Shown: piece by piece, positions 32,230-34,440 of the stretch | How the letters are laid out: every line of letters starts with the position of its first letter | How positions within the stretch are numbered: the stretch's first letter is position 1 | Virus record (IMG/VR): IMGVR_UViG_3300017788_000088 | Span: 1 to 34,440 of that record | DNA from: a virus | DNA: 34,440 nt | Reading direction: 5' to 3' (one strand) | The notes under the pieces: generated by a model | Seen by the model: only the letters and a program-made list of their open reading frames with translations | The model's database searches: none | Told to the model about the DNA's origin: nothing | Position numbers and translations under genes: made by a program

Positions 32230-32905
32230 TTATTCTTGCTCCTACATTAGTAATCCATGCATAACCTGTTGATATTCCAACTTGTCTACCGCCAGATTTT
32301 CCTTTTTGTAAATTTCTTTTATATAATACTGGATTCTTAAAATACTCTGCCACTCCACTTGTTCTTAAAAATGCCTGTGTAAAATACCTGCTAAAAAATA
32401 AATCAACTGTTCTTTCAAATGAACCTTGTACTTGTGCGCCACCTGGATTTAAAACCTCTACTGGAGATTTTGTAAATACAGTTTCTCCATTTTGCTCAAA
32501 TGCTAAAACAGTAGATCTTTTTGGAGTAATAACTACTGGAATTCCTTCTTCCATAATTTTTGCCTTATTATAAAATGGAACAGACGAACCTTGCTTTATA
32601 CTATTAGATTGTCTAAAAGAAGAAGAGAACGATAGCCCAAGATTACTAACGGTATAATTAATATCAAATAATCTTGCATCTGGACTACCTACTCTTGACC
32701 ACTCATAAACGTGGTGAAGCATTTGAGGATTAGATCTTGCATTTGCATCTATAAATGCCTCTAGTATCTTCTTTACTCCTGCGCCCAAATTTCCTAAAAA
32801 TACTCTTTTACCCTTTTTAATGCCGTCTAAAAATCCAAGAGAATACTGAACAACATTATTCATATCACTAATAAATTTAGCTTGATTTAATTTAACGGAT
32901 ATCAT
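32222..32905 (-). CDS. Neck protein, HK97 gp10-like
   Basis: 227 residues. The N-terminal helical half (FISDMNNVVQYSLGFLDGIK, then VKKILEAFIDANAR) and a central HHVYEWSRVG element are typical of gp10-type head-tail joining proteins. A beta-rich middle (VPFYNKAKIMEEGIPVVITP) and a C-terminal helical part follow. It is longer than HK97 gp10. It overlaps the head-closure gene by four bases (ATGA) and the tail terminator by eight. The role in the neck is inferred from order and the HVYEW pattern. Confidence 0.72.
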   Translation of the reverse strand: MISVKLNQAKFISDMNNVVQYSLGFLDGIKKGKRVFLGNLGAGVKKILEAFIDANARSNPQMLHHVYEWSRVGSPDARLFDINYTVSNLGLSFSSSFRQSNSIKQGSSVPFYNKAKIMEEGIPVVITPKRSTVLAFEQNGETVFTKSPVEVLNPGGAQVQGSFERTVDLFFSRYFTQAFLRTSGVAEYFKNPVLYKRNLQKGKSGGRQVGISTGYAWITNVGARING

Positions 32906-33354
32906 AGGTCTGATGCCTGATTCTCTGATCTACGAACAACAAGTTTATAATACTCTACCTCTCCAAATGGACCAACAATTGGTTCATTGGATGCTATTTC
33001 AAAAATAGTAGATCGGCCAGAACGAGGTCCAGCAGTCTCTAAATATACGGGTGTTTCTGAATGTGTTCTTATGTTTGTAATCACTACATTGGTTATAGAT
33101 TCTCTAGAATAGCTTGATCCAATTCTTACATCATTTTTTGTTCTACCCAGCAAATTTACATCAATATTAATTTTTGGATTTGGCTTAACCTCTTCCTGTC
33201 CAGCAGTACCGACTGGAGCAAAACTGCAGGTTATAACTCTATCCAAAACCCATTTCTTTTGAACATTTCCATAAGCTCCTTGCTCAACAATAGGATAAAA
33301 TACATCAGCTTTAAGCGGATATAAAAAATCTGTTTCTAAGCAAGAGTCTACCAT
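32902..33354 (-). CDS. Head-closure-like (stopper) protein
   Basis: 150 residues, beta-rich, with VFYPIVEQGAYGNVQKKWV and VITCSFAPVG near the start, as in small connector proteins that close the portal channel after packaging. The middle (LLGRTKNDVRIGSSYSRESI) is basic and the C-terminus is a short strand and tail (YYKLVVRRSE). The start shares one base with the adaptor stop (TAATG). The call depends mainly on its place between adaptor and gp10-like genes. Confidence 0.68.
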   Translation of the reverse strand: MVDSCLETDFLYPLKADVFYPIVEQGAYGNVQKKWVLDRVITCSFAPVGTAGQEEVKPNPKINIDVNLLGRTKNDVRIGSSYSRESITNVVITNIRTHSETPVYLETAGPRSGRSTIFEIASNEPIVGPFGEVEYYKLVVRRSENQASDL

Positions 33355-34322
33355 TATAATACTCCTGGTTTGCCAATATTGGTTATATACCTATCTAGAA
33401 TTTTATCAACCAAAAGATTTCCTGTTCCTTCAAACAATCCCTTATCAAATTGAAGGCGGTATTGATCTGTAGAATAACTTGATACATATCTCTTATAGTA
33501 GTCAAGCTTTCCACACTTAATATCATTAATTAACATTGTTATAGCATCTTTAATATCAATTGGTACTACTCTATATCCTGTTTCAAGTAGGAATATATAA
33601 TCCATACCCTCGCCAAAAACAACTCCAGGCTGAACGGTTAGCGTATTTCCACTATCTTCTGTATCAAACATAAATATAGAATCAGATGCTGCTAAGGCCA
33701 TTCTTGGCGGCTTGCGTTCTGATCTATTCATAGAATCTACTGCTGCAACTGGGTCTTTTGTAATTGCAGTTTTGTCTTTTGTAATTAAATAATTCCAACT
33801 GCCTAGTGCGGGACCATCTTCATCATCAACATCATAAACTAATTCTGCATTTTCATATACTTTTAAAACTTTATATGCTTTTTCCCATAATGGCATATAG
33901 TCTGTCCCTTGTCCAACTACTTCCATGTAGCATGTTTTGTAATAAAATCCGCCAGTAACTGAATCAATAATTGCTCTTGCAAGTAACTCATATTCTTTAT
34001 ATTCTTTAATTTCACTTGCCGTAGTTCCAAGGGTATTTGGATCAACATAAGGTCTTTCAATATTTAAATTATCTTCAATTACTAAATCCCCTACTTCGCC
34101 TTCTGGGTATTCGTAAATTTCTAGATGATAAGACCCATCATATTTTGAAAAATATGCTGGCAACTCAAATGTAATGACTGATCCTGCTGTAGAGGTAACT
34201 TCTTCCTCAACACGAACTATATCTCTATCAGAATCTTTAATTACTAGCCAATAATCAGATGAAGCAAATCCAACATTATAAGATATTGATAGTGGATATG
34301 GTGAAAGTCTTAGTATATTCAT
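33354..34322 (-). CDS. Head-to-tail adaptor
   Basis: 322 residues, larger than simple adaptors such as HK97 gp6. The N-terminal 90 residues are a beta domain (YWLVIKDSDRDIVRVEEEVT, then YHLEIYEYPEGE). A helical connector-like part follows (YKEYELLARAIIDSVTGGFY), and the C-terminus has a helical stretch of adaptor type (IKDAITMLINDIKCGKLDYY) with GLFEGTGNLLVDKILDRYI. It probably binds the portal ring and receives the stopper. The start overlaps the upstream stop by four bases (ATGA). The extra N-terminal beta domain is unusual and may decorate the neck. Confidence 0.75.
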   Translation of the reverse strand: MNILRLSPYPLSISYNVGFASSDYWLVIKDSDRDIVRVEEEVTSTAGSVITFELPAYFSKYDGSYHLEIYEYPEGEVGDLVIEDNLNIERPYVDPNTLGTTASEIKEYKEYELLARAIIDSVTGGFYYKTCYMEVVGQGTDYMPLWEKAYKVLKVYENAELVYDVDDEDGPALGSWNYLITKDKTAITKDPVAAVDSMNRSERKPPRMALAASDSIFMFDTEDSGNTLTVQPGVVFGEGMDYIFLLETGYRVVPIDIKDAITMLINDIKCGKLDYYKRYVSSYSTDQYRLQFDKGLFEGTGNLLVDKILDRYITNIGKPGVL

Positions 34323-34440
34323 TTCTTCTTTTTACCGTAAAATTTTGCTACTTCGTCAGGTGTCGCTATGCGAACATCTTTACGAAACAACCACTTTTCG
34401 GAATCCTCCTTAGATACTATGTTATAGCCTCTTTCAAGGC
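34319..34440 (-). CDS. C-terminal end of a small head-region protein (start outside window)
   Basis: Only the last 39 residues are present: a basic segment with KEDSEKWLFRKDVRIATPDE and AKFYGKKKK before TGA. The pattern of a Trp-Leu turn, Val-Arg and a Pro-Asp-Glu-Val helix is like the ends of small proteins found near the capsid gene in several actinophages. The function cannot be told from this fragment. Confidence 0.7.
   Translation of the reverse strand, partial: LERGYNIVSKEDSEKWLFRKDVRIATPDEVAKFYGKKKK

Overview
The window is part of a tailed-phage genome (a siphovirus, or a prophage of one) with low G+C. Every gene I can support lies on the minus strand, so reading order runs from base 34440 down to base 1. 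Genes are tightly packed, with many ATGA, TAATG or 8-bp stop/start overlaps. The longest gaps are about 75 bases, at 30849-30925 and 31571-31644; no stretch over 300 bases lacks a gene. I see no tRNA, rRNA, CRISPR array, transposon, integrase or lysis gene. The gene set (RuvC-like resolvase, solo Cas4-type nuclease, RecA, MazG, DnaE-type polymerase with PHP domain, zinc-containing ssDNA-binding protein, DnaG-type primase, DnaB-type helicase) resembles that of several actinobacteriophage groups. A low-G+C actinobacterial host, such as a freshwater lineage, is therefore a reasonable but unproven inference.

Right part (34440-11476), virion genes in transcription order: the 3' end of a small head-region protein, a head-tail adaptor, a head-closure-like protein, a gp10-like neck protein, a tail terminator and the major tail protein. 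A strong terminator follows. Then come two homologous tail assembly chaperones (a long G-T-like one, then a short G-like one), the 1871-residue tape measure, a distal-tail-like protein, a 1375-residue hub protein, a lectin-like minor tail protein, and two giant fibronectin-III/Ig-like tail proteins (1234 and 1262 residues) likely to form the tip and contact the host.

Boundary (11479-9969): three tiny coiled-coil proteins, a zinc ribbon, a MerR-like helix-turn-helix protein and a short conserved protein. The strongest sigma70-like promoters in the window lie here (11320-11347) and before the ssDNA-binding protein (7528-7557).

Left part (9966-1), replication and recombination: a possible helicase partner, DnaB helicase, primase, ssDNA-binding protein, DnaE polymerase, MazG, RecA, small zinc and nuclease proteins, Cas4-type exonuclease, a double zinc-finger protein, and a RuvC-like resolvase cut by the window edge. 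Together they would form a largely self-sufficient replisome and recombination set.

Most notable points: the usual frameshifted G/GT chaperone pair is replaced by two separate homologous genes bracketed by a terminator and candidate promoters; an extended -10 element (TGnTAnAAT-like) recurs in the short intergenic gaps; and the tape measure carries a long insertion between its hydrophobic clusters.
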